A stretch of DNA of 64,000 nt from Membranipora membranacea (Eukaryota; Bryozoa; Gymnolaemata; Cheilostomatida; Membraniporidae). The translations under genes were made by a program, and so were the position numbers. Shown piece after piece: positions 23,571 to 34,842 of the stretch. The stretch's first letter is position 1; the number at the start of each line of letters is the position of its first letter. Where the stretch lies: positions 13,213,001 through 13,277,000 of the forward strand of contig OU612067.1 of the NCBI GenBank assembly GCA_914767715.1, given 5' to 3'. The notes beneath the pieces are model-generated. The model ran no database searches, was not told where the DNA came from, and saw only the letters and a program-made list of their open reading frames with translations.

Positions 23571-25259
23571 AACTGGTGGGTAATAACGCTGACTTGAAAT
23601 TTCGATATATATACCAAGGGAGGGTATCACGCTTTTTTTTCGCTCAGATCAAAAAAAAATTTGCTTCCAACTCACCTCATAAGGAGGAGCAACTCCTGCT
23701 GATCTCAAATCTGCAAACCGTTTGGCTCTGCTGCTTTTTATTCTCCGTCAGCGTTCGTTTTAATTAGGGTCACTTTTGCTAAAAAAAAACATGCCAAACG
23801 GCAGCATTGAAAAATTAAATCTCTGTTCGATTTTTATCAAACTCCGACCAGTTCAAGCTCTAATTGGCCTTACTCAAAATCCAGAATATCGGAATCCTCG
23901 GATTTACTGGTGGGTAATAACGCTGACTTGAAATTTCGAAAAATATACCAAGGGAGGGTATCACGCTTTTTTTTCGCTCAGATCAAAAAATAGATTTGCT
24001 ACCAACTCACCTCATAAGGAGGAGCAACTCCTGCTGATCTCAAATCTGCAAACCGTTTGGCTCTGCTGCTTTTCATTCTCCGTCAGCGTTCGTTTTAACT
24101 AGGGTCACTTTTGCTAAAAAAAAACATGCCGAACGGCAGCATTGAAAAATTAAATCTCTGTTCGATTCTTATCAAACTCCAACCAGTTCAAGCTCTTATT
24201 GGCCTTACTCAAAATCCAGAATATCGGAATCCTCGGATTAACTGGTGGGTAATAACGCTGACTTGAAATTTCGAAAAATATACCAAGGGAGGGTATCACG
24301 CTTTTTTTTCGCTCAGATCAAAAAATAGATTTGCTTCCAACTCACCTCATAAGGAGGAGCAACTCCTGCTGATCTCAAATCTGCAAACCGTTTGGCTCTG
24401 CTGCTTTTCATTCTCCGTCAGCGTTCGTTTTAATTAGGGTCACTTTTGCTAAAAAAAAACATGCCAAACGGCAGCATTGAAAAATTAAATCTCTGTTCGA
24501 TTCTTATCAAACTCGGACCAGTTCAAGCTCTTATTGGCCTTACTCAAAATCCAGAATATCGGAATCTTCGGCTTAACTGGTGGATAATAACGCTGACTTG
24601 AAATTTCGAAAAATATACCAAGGGAGGGTATCACGCTTTTTTTTCGCTCAGATCAAAAAATAGATTTTCTTCCAACTCACCTCATAAGGAGGGGCAACTC
24701 CTGCTGATCTCAAATCTGCAAACCGTTTGGCTCTGCTGCTTTTCATTCTCCGTCAGCGTTCGTTTTAATTAGGGTCACTTTTGCTAAAAAAAAACATGCC
24801 GAACGGCAGCATTGAAAAATTAAATCTCTGTTCGATTCTTATCAAACTCCGACCAGTTCAAGCTCTTATTGGCCTTACTCAAAATCCAGAATATCGGAAT
24901 CCTCGGGTTAACTGGTGGGTAATAACGCTGACTTGAAATTTCGAAAAATATACCAAGGGAGGGTATCACGCTTTTTTTTCGCTCAGATCAAAAAATAAAT
25001 TTGCTTCCAACTCACCTCATAAGGAGGAACAACTCCTGCTGATCTCAAATCTGCAAACCGTTTGGCTCTGCTGCTTTTCATTCTCCGTCAGCGTTCGTTT
25101 TAATTAGGGTCACTTTTGCTAAAAAAAAACATGCCAAACGGCAGCATTGAAAAATTAAATCTCTGTTCGATTCTTATCAAACTCCGACCAGTTCAAGCTC
25201 TTATTGGCCTTACTCAAAATCCAGAATATCGGAATCCTCGGATTTACTGGTGGGTAATA
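23571..25259. repeat. TATATATA-marked block, third copy
   Basis: Five monomers beginning with CGATATATATACC and running through CTCTAATTGG, AACTAGGG, CTTCGGCTTAAC, GATTTTCTTCC, GAGGGGCAAC, CGGGTTAAC and GGAACAACTCC into hairpin 6. It matches 17975 onwards at offset 5596. Here the run before the hairpin is T8 with TCGCTC, unlike the TTTTTTGTCGC of the 1961-bp units. Confidence 0.8.
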
Positions 25260-25540
25260 GGCAAATTCGCGACCTTGGTATATATATTAAATAATCAATA
25301 AATAATCAATGGAAATCCCGTTTCCATTAGAAAATCCAACTGAATCCAACTTGAATTCAAGTTGTCTCCATATCACCAATGAAGAGATAATTCTAAGTTT
25401 CATGTCATGAAACTTAGAATTATCTCCTCATTGGTAATAGGGAGACAACTTGAATTCAAGTTGGATTTCCCAATGAAAATGGGATTTCCATTGATTATTT
25501 ATTGATTATTTAATATATATACCAAGGTCGCGAATTTACC
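25260..25540. mobile_element. Foldback MITE-like element, copy 6
   Basis: Same 281-bp element between TAATA at 25255-25259 and 25541-25545. The right flank has GATCTTAAATC and CTTAATCAAAA like copies 3-5, but TTCTTATCAAAC in place of TTCTTTTCAAAC. Confidence 0.88.
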
Positions 25541-25545
25541 TAATA

Positions 25546-27503
25546 ACGCTGACTTGAAATTTCGAAAAATATACCAAGGGAGGGTATCACGCTTTTTTTT
25601 CGCTCAGATCAAAAAATAGATTTGCTTCCAACTCACCTCATAAGGAGGAGCAACTCCTGCTGATCTTAAATCTGCAAACCGTTTGGCTCTGCTGCTTTTC
25701 ATTCTCCGTCAGCGTTCGTTTTAATTAGGGTCACTTTTGCTAAAAAAAAACATGCCAAACGGCAGCATTGAAAAATTAAATCTCTGTTCGATTCTTATCA
25801 AACTCCGACCAGTTCAAGCTCTTATTGGCCTTAATCAAAATCCAGAATATCGGAATCCTCGGATCAACTGGTGGGTAATAACGCTGACTTGAAATTTCGA
25901 AAAATATACCAAGGGAGGGTATCACGCTTTTTTTTCGCCCAGATCAAAAAATAGATTTGCTTCCAACTCACCTCATAAGGAGGAGCAACTCCTGCTGATC
26001 TCAAATCTGCAAACCGTTTGGCTCTGCTGCTTTTCATTCTCCGTCAGCGTTCGTTTTAATTAGGGTCACTTTTGCTAAAAAAAAACATGCCAAACGTCAG
26101 CATTGAAAAATTAAATCTCTGTTCGATTCTTATCAAACTCCGACCAGTTCAAGCTCTTATTGGCCTTACTCAAAATCCAGAATATCGGAATCCTCGGATT
26201 AACTGGTGGGTAATACCGCTGACTTGAAATTTCGAAAAATATACCAAGGGAGGGTATCACGCTTTTTTTTCGCTCAGATCAAAAAATAAATTTGCTTCCA
26301 ACTCACCTCATAAGGAGGAGCAACTCCTGCTGATCTCAAATCTGCAAACCGTTTGGCTCTGCTGCTTTTCATTCTCCGTCAGCGTGCGTTTTAATTAGGG
26401 TCACTTTTGCTAAAAAAAAACATGCCAAACGGCAGCATTGAAAAATTAAATCTCTGTTCGATTCTTATCAAACTCCGACCAGTTCAAGCTCTTATTGGCC
26501 TTACTCAAAATCCAGAATATCGGAATCCTCGGATTAACTGGTGGGTAATACCGCTGACTTGAAATTTCGAAAAATATACCAAGGGAGGGTATCACGCTTT
26601 TTTTTCGCTCAGATCAAAAAATAGATTTGCTTCCAACTCACCTCATAAGGAGGAGCAACTCCTGCTGATCTCAAATCTGCAAACCGTTTGGCTCTGCTGC
26701 TTTTCATTCTCCGTCAGCGTTCGTTTTAATTAGGGTCACTTTTGCTAAAAAAAAACATGCCGAACGGCAGCATTGAAAAATTAAATCTCTGTTCGATTCT
26801 TATCAAACTCCAACCAGTTCAAGCTCTTATTGGCCTTACTCAAAATCCAGAATATCGGAATCCTCGGATTAACTGGTGGGTAATAACGCTGACTTGAAAT
26901 TTCGAAAAATATACCAAGGGAGGGTATCACGCTTTTTTTTCGCTCAGATCAAAAAATAGATTTGCTTCCAACTCACCTCATAAGGAGGAGCAACTCCTGC
27001 TGATCTCAAATCTGCAAACCGTTTGGCTCTGCTGCTTTTCATTCTCCGTCAGCGTTCGTTTTAATTAGGGGCACTTTTGCTAAAAAAAAACATGCCGAAC
27101 GGCAGCATTGAAAAATTAAATCTCTGTTCGATTCTTATCAAACTCCGACCAGTTCAAGCTCTTATTGGCCTTACTCAAAATCCAGAATATCGGAATCCTC
27201 GGATTAACTGGTGGGTAATACCGCTGACTTGAAATTTCGAAAAATATACCAAGGGAGGGTATCACGCTTTTTTTTCGCTCAGATCAAAAAATAGATTTGC
27301 TTCCAACTCACCTCATAAGGAGGAGCAACTCCTGCTGATCTCAAATCTGCAAACCGTTTGGCTCTGCTGCTTTTCATTCTCCGTCAGCGTTCGTTTTAAT
27401 TAGGGTCACTTTTGCTAAAAAAAAACATGCCGAACGGCAGCATTGAAAAATTAAATCTCTGTTCGATTCTTATCAAACTCCAACCAGTTCAAGCTCTTAT
27501 TGG
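25546..27503. repeat. Monomers marked TAATACCGCTG
   Basis: After hairpin 6, the markers CGCCCAGATC and AAACGTCAGC lead into alternating monomers with TAATACCGCTG (26215, 26551 and 27221) and the usual TAATAACGCTG, many with GCCGAACGG and CTCCAACC. A private GGGGCAC appears near 27069. The alternation suggests a local two-monomer (about 670 bp) expansion. No other content is seen. Confidence 0.75.
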
Positions 27504-27821
27504 CCTTACTCAAAATCCAGAATATCGGAATCCTCGGATTAACTGGTGGGTAATAACGCTGACTTGAAATTTCGAAAAATATACCAAGGGAGGGTATCAC
27601 GCTTTTTTTTCGCTCAGATCAAAAAATAGATTTGCTTCCAACTCACCTCATAAGGAGCAGCAACTCCTGCTGATCTCAAATCTGCTGCTTTTCATTCTCC
27701 GTCAGCGTTCGTTTTAATTAGGGTCACTTTTGCTAAAAAAAAACATGCCAAACGGCAGCATTGAAAAATTAAATCTCTGTTCGATTCTTATCAAACTCCG
27801 ACCAGTTCAAGCTCTTATTGG
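27504..27821. repeat. Monomer with 17-bp deletion (318 bp)
   Basis: This monomer is 318 bp. Where others read TCTG, then seventeen bases, then CTGCTTTT, here TCTGCTGCTTTT is continuous at about 27681. The lost segment is bounded by a direct TCTG repeat, as expected for slippage or end-joining at microhomology. The corresponding monomer in the neighbouring block (29162-29496), sharing the GAGCAGCAAC marker, is full length. Confidence 0.88.
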
Positions 27822-30800
27822 CCTTACTTAAAATCCAGAATATCGGAATCCTCGGCTTAACTGGTGGATAATAACGCTGACTTGAAATTTCGAAAAATAT
27901 ACCAAGGGAGGGTATCACGCTTTTTTTTCGCTCAGATCAAAAAAAAGGTTTGCTTCCAACTCACCTCATAAGGAGCAGCAACTCCTGCTGATCTCAAATC
28001 TGCAAACCGTTTGGCTCTGCTGCTTTTCATTCTCCGTCAGCGTTCGTTTTAATTAGGGTCACTTTTGCTAAAAAAAAACATGCCAAACGGCAGCATTGAA
28101 AAATTAAATCTCTGTTCGATTCTTATCAAACTCCGACCAGTTCAAGCTCTTATTGGCCTTACTTAAAATCCAGAATATCGGAATCCTCGGCTTAACTGGT
28201 GGATAATAACGCTGACTTGAAATTTCGAAAAATATACCAAGGGAGGGTATCACGCTTTTTTTTCGCTCAGATCAAAAAAAAGGTTTGCTTCCAACTCACC
28301 TCATAAGGAGGAGCAACTCCTGCTGATCTCAAATCTGCAACCCGTTTGGCTCTGCTGCTTTTCATTCTCCGTCAGCGTTCGTTTTAATTAGGGTCACTTT
28401 TGCTAAAAACAAACATGCCAAACGGCAGCATTGAAAAATTAAATCTCTGTTCGATTCTTATCAAACTCCGACCAGTTCAAGCTCTAATTGGCCATACTCA
28501 AAATCCAGAATATCGGAATCCTCGGATTAACTGGTGGGTAATAACGCTGACTTGAAATTTCGAAAAATATACCAAGGGAGGGTATCACGCTTTTTTTTCG
28601 GTCAGATCAAAAAATAGTTTTGCTTCCAACTCACCTCATAAGGAGGAGCAACTCCTGCTGATCTCAAATCTGCAAACCGTTTGGCTCTGCTGCTTTTCAT
28701 TCTCCGTCAGCGTTCGTTTTAATTAGGGTCACTTTTGCTAAAAAAAAACATGCCAAACGGCAGCATTGAAAAATTAAATCTCTGTTCGATTCTTATCAAA
28801 CTCCGACCAGTTCAAGCTCTTATTGGCCTTACTCAAAATCCAGAATATCGGAATCCTCGGATTAACTGGTGGGTAATACCGCTGACTTGAAATTTCGAAA
28901 AATATACCAAGGGAGGGTATCACGCTTTTTTTTCGCTCAGATCAAAAAATAGATTTGCTTCCAACTCACCTCATAAGGAGGAGCAACTCCTGCTGATCTC
29001 AAATCTGCAAACCGTTTGGCTCTGCTGCTTTTCATTCTCCGTCAGCGTTCGTTTTAATTAGGGTCACTTTTGCTAAAAAAAAACATGCCGAACGGCAGCA
29101 TTGAAAAATTAAATCTCTGTTCGATTCTTATCAAACTCCAACCAGTTCAAGCTCTTATTGGCCTTACTCAAAATCCAGAATATCGGAATCCTCGGATTAA
29201 CTGGTGGGTAATAACGCTGACTTGAAATTTCGAAAAATATACCAAGGGAGGGTATCACGCTTTTTTTTCGCTCAGATCAAAAAATAGATTTGCTTCCAAC
29301 TCACCTCATAAGGAGCAGCAACTCCTGCTGATCTCAAATCTGCAAACCGTTTGGCTCTGCTGCTTTTCATTCTCCGTCAGCGTTCGTTTTAATTAGGGTC
29401 ACTTTTGCTAAAAAAAAACATGCCAAACGGCAGCATTGAAAAATTAAATCTCTGTTCGATTCTTATCAAACTCCGACCAGTTCAAGCTCTTATTGGCCTT
29501 ACTTAAAATCCAGAATATCGGAATCCTCGGCTTAACTGGTGGATAATAACGCTGACTTGAAATTTCGAAAAATATACCAAGGGAGGGTATCACGCTTTTT
29601 TTTCGCTCAGATCAAAAAATAGATTTGCTTCCAACTCACCTCATAAGGAGCAGCAACTCCTGCTGATCTCAAATCTGCAAACCGTTTGGCTCTGCTGCTT
29701 TTCATTCTCCGTCAGCGTTCGTTTTAATTAGGGTCAATTTTGCTAAAAAAAAACATGCCAAACGGCAGCATTGAAAAATTAAATCTCTGTTCGATTCTTA
29801 TCAAACTCCGACCAGTTCAAGCTCTTATTGGCCTTACTTAAAATCCAGAATATCGGAATCCTCGGCTTAACTGGTGGATAATAACGCTGACTTGAAATTT
29901 CGAAAAATATACCAAGGGAGGGTATCACGCTTTTTTTTCGCTCAGATCAAAAAAAAGGTTTGCTTCCAACTCACCTCATAAGGAGCAGCAACTCCTGCTG
30001 ATCTCAAATCTGCAAACCGTTTGGCTCTGCTGCTTTTCATTCTCCGTCAGCGTTCGTTTTAATTAGGGTCACTTTTGCTAAAAAAAAACATGCCAAACGG
30101 CAGCATTGAAAAATTAAATCTCTGTTCGATTCTTATCAAACTCCGACCAGTTCAAGCTCTTATTGGCCTTACTTAAAATCCAGAATATCGGAATCCTCGG
30201 CTTAACTGGTGGATAATAACGCTGACTTGAAATTTCGAAAAATATACCAAGGGAGGGTATCACGCTTTTTTTTCGCTCAGATCAAAAAAAAGGTTTGCTT
30301 CCAACTCACCTCATAAGGAGGAGCAACTCCTGCTGATCTCAAATCTGCAACCCGTTTGGCTCTGCTGCTTTTCATTCTCCGTCAGCGTTCGTTTTAATTA
30401 GGGTCACTTTTGCTAAAAACAAACATGCCAAACGGCAGCATTGAAAAATTAAATCTCTGTTCGATTCTTATCAAACTCCGACCAGTTCAAGCTCTAATTG
30501 GCCATACTCAAAATCCAGAATATCGGAATCCTCGGATTAACTGGTGGGTAATAACGCTGACTTGAAATTTCGAAAAATATACCTAGGGAGGGTATCACGC
30601 TTTTTTTTCGGTCAGATCAAAAAATAGTTTTGCTTCCAACTCACCTCATAAGGAGGAGCAACTCCTGCTGATCTCAAATCTGCAAACCGTTTGGCTCTGC
30701 TGCTTTTCATTCTCCGTCAGCGTTCGTTTTAATTAGGGTCACTTTTGCTAAAAAAAAACATGCCAAACGGCAGCATTGAAAAATTAAATCTCTGTTCGAT

Positions 30801-31841
30801 TCTTATCAAACTCCGACCAGTTCAAGCTCTTATTGGCCTTACTTAAAATCCAGAATATCGGAATCCTCGGCTTAACTGGTGGATAATAACGCTGACTTGA
30901 AATTTCGAAAAATATACCAAGGGAGGGTATCACGCTTTTTTTTCGCTCAGATCAAAAAAAAGGTTTGCTTCCAACTCACCTCATAAGGAGGAGCAACTCC
31001 TGCTGATCTCAAATCTGCAACCCGTTTGGCTCTGCTGCTTTTCATTCTCCGTCAGCGTTCGTTTTAATTAGGGTCACTTTTGCTAAAAACAAACATGCCA
31101 AACGGCAGCATTGAAAAATTAAATCTCTGTTCGATTCTTATCAAACTCCGACCAGTTCAAGCTCTGATTGGCCATACTCAAAATCCAGAATATCGGAATC
31201 CTCGGATTAACTGGTGGGTAATAACGCTGACTTGAAATTTCGAAAAATATACCAAGGGAGGGTATCACGCTTTTTTTTCGGTCAGATCAAAAAATAGTTT
31301 TGCTTCCAACTCACCTCATAAGGAGGAGCAACTCCTGCTGATCTCAAATCTGCAAACCGTTTGGCTCTGCTGCTTTTCATTCTCCGTCAGCGTTCGTTTT
31401 AATTAGGGTCACTTTTGCTAAAAAAAAACATGCCAAACGGCAGCATTGAAAAATTAAATCTCTGTTCGATTCTTATCAAACTCCGACCAGTTCAAGCTCT
31501 AATTGGCCATACTCAAAATCCAGAATATCGGAATCCTCGGATTAACTGGTGGGTAATAACGCTGACTTGAAATTTCGAAAAATATACCTAGGGAGGGTAT
31601 CACGCTTTTTTTTCGGTCAGATCAAAAAATAGTTTTGCTTCCAACTCACCTCATAAGGAGGAGCAACTCCTGCTGATCTCAAATCTGCAAACCGTTTGGC
31701 TCTGCTGCTTTTCATTCTCCGTCAGCGTTCGTTTTAATTAGGGTCACTTTTGCTAAAAAAAAACATGCCAAACGGCAGCATTGAAAAATTAAATCTCTGT
31801 TCGATTCTTATCAAACTCCGACCAGTTCAAGCTCTTATTGG
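27822..31841. repeat. 5-6-monomer mosaic blocks before hairpin 7
   Basis: A set of marked monomers repeats: (1) TAATACC with CTCCAACC; (2) GAGCAGCAAC; (3) CTTACTTAAAATCC with GGCTTAAC and AAAAAAAAGGTTTGC; (4) the same with CAACCCGTTT and AAAACAAACATG; (5) GGCCATACTC with CGGTCAG and ATAGTTTTGC. The set occurs at 27169-28826 and, with one extra monomer carrying GGTCAATTTTGC, at 28827-30836. Then types 4 and 5 repeat alone (30837-31841). CCTAGGG appears at 30583 and 31588, linking those two type-5 monomers. Confidence 0.8.
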
Positions 31842-31893
31842 CCTTACTCAAAATCCAGAATATCGGAATCCTCGGATTTACCGGTGGGTAATA

Positions 31894-32174
31894 GGTAAAT
31901 TCGCGACCTTGGTATATATATTAAATAATCAATAAATAATCAATGGAAATCTCGTTTTCATTAGAAAATCCAACTAAATCCAACTTGAATTCAAGTTGTC
32001 TCCATATCACCATTGAAGAGATAATTCTAAGTTTCATGTCATGAAACTTAGAATTATCTCCTCATTGGTAATAGGGAGACAACTTGAATTCAAGTTGGAT
32101 TTCCCAATGAAAATGGGATTTCCATTGATTATTTATTGATTATTTAATATATATACCAAGGTCGCGAATTTACC
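31894..32174. mobile_element. Foldback MITE-like element, copy 7 (diverged)
   Basis: 281-bp copy between TAATA at 31889-31893 and 32175-32179. Unlike copies 1-6 its left end reads GGTAAATTCGCG, matching the right end exactly, and its left arm has GTTTTCATT, also matching the right arm. Private left-arm changes are AATCTCG, CCAACTAAATCC and ACCATTGAAG. The right arm looks the same as in the other copies. The 10-bp left-arm duplication is present, so it predates the split. Flanks are a third type (CGGTCAG and ATAGTTTTGC on the left, GATCTCAAATC and GCATCG on the right), although the host monomer still carries GGATTTAC. It is probably the same original insertion on a separate, older lineage. Confidence 0.88.
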
Positions 32175-32179
32175 TAATA

Positions 32180-34842
32180 ACGCTGACTTGAAATTTCGAA
32201 AAATATACCAAGGGAGGGTATCACGCTTTTTTTTCGCTCAGATCAAAAAATAGATTTGCTTCCAACTCACCTCATAAGGAGGAGCAACTCCTGCTGATCT
32301 CAAATCTGCAAACCGTTTGGCTCTGCTGCTTTTCATTCTCCGTCAGCGTTCGTTTTAATTAGGGTCACTTTTGCTAAAAAAAAACATGCCAAACGGCAGC
32401 ATCGAAAAATTAAATCTCTGTTCGATTCTTATCAAACTCCGACCAGATCAAGCTCTTATTGGCCTTACTCAAAATCCAGAATATCGGAATCCTCGGATTA
32501 ACTGGTGGGTAATAATGCTGACTTGAAATTTCGAAAAATATACCAAGGGAGGGTATCACGCTTTTTTTTCGCTCAGATCAAAAAATAGATTTGCTTCCAA
32601 CTCACCTCATAAGGAGGAGCAACTCCTGCTGATCTCAAATCTGCAAACCGTTTGGCTCTGCTGCTTTTCATTCTCCGTCAGCATTCGTTTTAATTAGGGT
32701 CACTTTTGCTAAAAAAAAACATGCCAAACGGCAGCATTGAAAAATTAAATCTCTGTTTGATTCTTATCAAACTCCGACCAGTTCAAGCTCTTATTGGCCT
32801 CACTCAAAATCCAGAATATCGGAATCCTCGGATTAACTGGTGGGTTATAACGCTGACTTGAAATTTCGAAAAATATACCAAGGGAGGGTATCACGCTTTT
32901 TTTTCGCCCAGATCAAAAAATAGATTTGCTTCCAACTCACCTCATAAGGAGGAGCAACTCCTGCTGATCTCAAATCTGCAAACGGTTCGGCTCTGCTGCT
33001 TTTCATTCTCCGTCAGCGTTCGTTTTAATTAGGGTCACTTTTGCTAAAAAAAAACATGCCAAACGGCAGCATTGAAAAGTTAAATCTCTGTTCGATTCTT
33101 ATCAAACTTCGACCAGTTCAAGCTCTTATTGGCCTTACTCAAAATCCAGAATATCGGAATCCTCGGATTAACTGGTGGGTAATAACGCTGACTTGAAATT
33201 TCGATAAATATACCAAGGGAGGGTATCACGCTTTTTTTTCGCTCAGATCAAAAAATAGATTTGCTTCCAACTCACCTCATAAGGAGGAGAAACTCCTGCT
33301 GATCTCAAATCTGCAAACCGTTTGGCTCTGCTGCTTTTCATTCTCCGTCAGCGTTCGTTTTAATTAGGGTCACTTTTGCTAGAAAAAAACATGCCAAACG
33401 TCAGCATTGAAAAATTAAATCTCGTTTCGATTCTTATCAAACTCCGACCAGTTCAAGCTCTTATTAACCTTACTCAAAATCCAGAATATCGGAATCCTCG
33501 GATTAACTGGTGGGTAATAACGCAGACTTGAAATTTCGAAAAATATACAAAGGGAGGGTATCACGCTTTTTTTTCGCTCAGATCAAAAAATAGATTTGCT
33601 TCCAACTCACCTCATAAGGAGGAGCAACTCCTGCTGATCTCAAATCTGCAAACCGTTTGGCTCTGCTGCTTTTCATTCTCCGTCAGCGTTCGTTTTAATT
33701 AGGGTCACTTTTGCTAAAAAAAAACATGCCGAACGGCAGCATTGAAAAATTAAATCTCTGTTCGATTCTTATCAAACTTCGACCAGTTCAAGCTCTTATT
33801 GGCCTTACTCAAAATCCAGAATATCGGAATCCTCGGATTAACTGGTGGGTAATAACGCTGACTTGAAATTTCGATAAATATACCAAGCGAGGGTATCACG
33901 CTTTTTTTTCGCTCAGATCAAAAAATAGATTTGCTTCCAACTCACCTCATAAGGAGGAGAAACTCCTGCTGATCTCAAATCTGCAAACCGTTTGGCTCTG
34001 CTGCTTTTCATTCTCCGTCAGCGTTCGTTTTAATTAGGGTCACTTTTGCTAGAAAAAAACATGCCAAACGTCAGCATTGAAAAATTAAATCTCGTTTCGA
34101 TTCTTATCAAACTCCGACCAGTTCAAGCTCTTATTGGCCTTACTCAAAATCCAGAATATCGGAATCCTCGGATTAACTGGTGGGTAATAACGCTGACTTG
34201 AAATTTCGAAAAATATACAAAGGGAGGGTATCACGCTTTTTTTTCGCTTAGATCAAAAAATAGATTTGCTTCCAACTCACCTCATAAGGAGGAGCAACTC
34301 CTGCTGATCTCAAATCTGCAAACCGTTTGGCTCTGCTGCTTTTCATTCTCCGTCAGCGTTCGTTTTAATTAGGGTCACTTTTGCTAAAAAAAAACATGCC
34401 AAACGGCAGCATTGAAATATTAAATCTCTGTTCGATTCTTATCAAACTCCGACCAGTTCAAGCTCTTATTGGCCTTACTCAAAATCCAGAATATCGGAAT
34501 CCTCGGATTAACTGGTGGGTAATAACGCTGACTTGAATTTTCGAAAAATATACCAAGGGAGGGTATCACGCTTTTTTTTCGCTCAGATCAAAAAATAGAT
34601 TTGCTTCCAACTCACCTCATAAGGAGGAGCAACTCCTGCTGATCTCAAATCTGCAAACCGTTTGGCTCTGCTGCTTTTCATTCTCCGTCAGCGTTCGTTT
34701 TAATTAGGGTCACTTTTGCTAAAAAAACATGCCAAACGGCAGCATTGAAAAATTAAATCTCTTTTCGATTCTTATCAAACTCCGACCAGTTCAAGCTCTT
34801 ATTGGCCTTACTCAAAATCCAGAATATCGGAATGATCGGATT
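32180..34842. repeat. Hairpin-free monomers with a 670-bp dimer
   Basis: About eight monomers. From about 33107 a two-monomer unit repeats at offset 670 to about 34240. Markers are CAAACTTCGACC, CGATAAATATACC (33202 and 33872), GGAGAAACTCC, GCTAGAAAAAAAC, AAACGTCAGC, CTCGTTTCG and ATATACAAAGGG. The copies differ at a few bases, for example CTTATTAACC versus CTTATTGGCC and CGCAGAC versus CGCTGAC. Later monomers carry GAAATATTAAAT, TGAATTTTCG and AATGATCGG. Confidence 0.8.
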
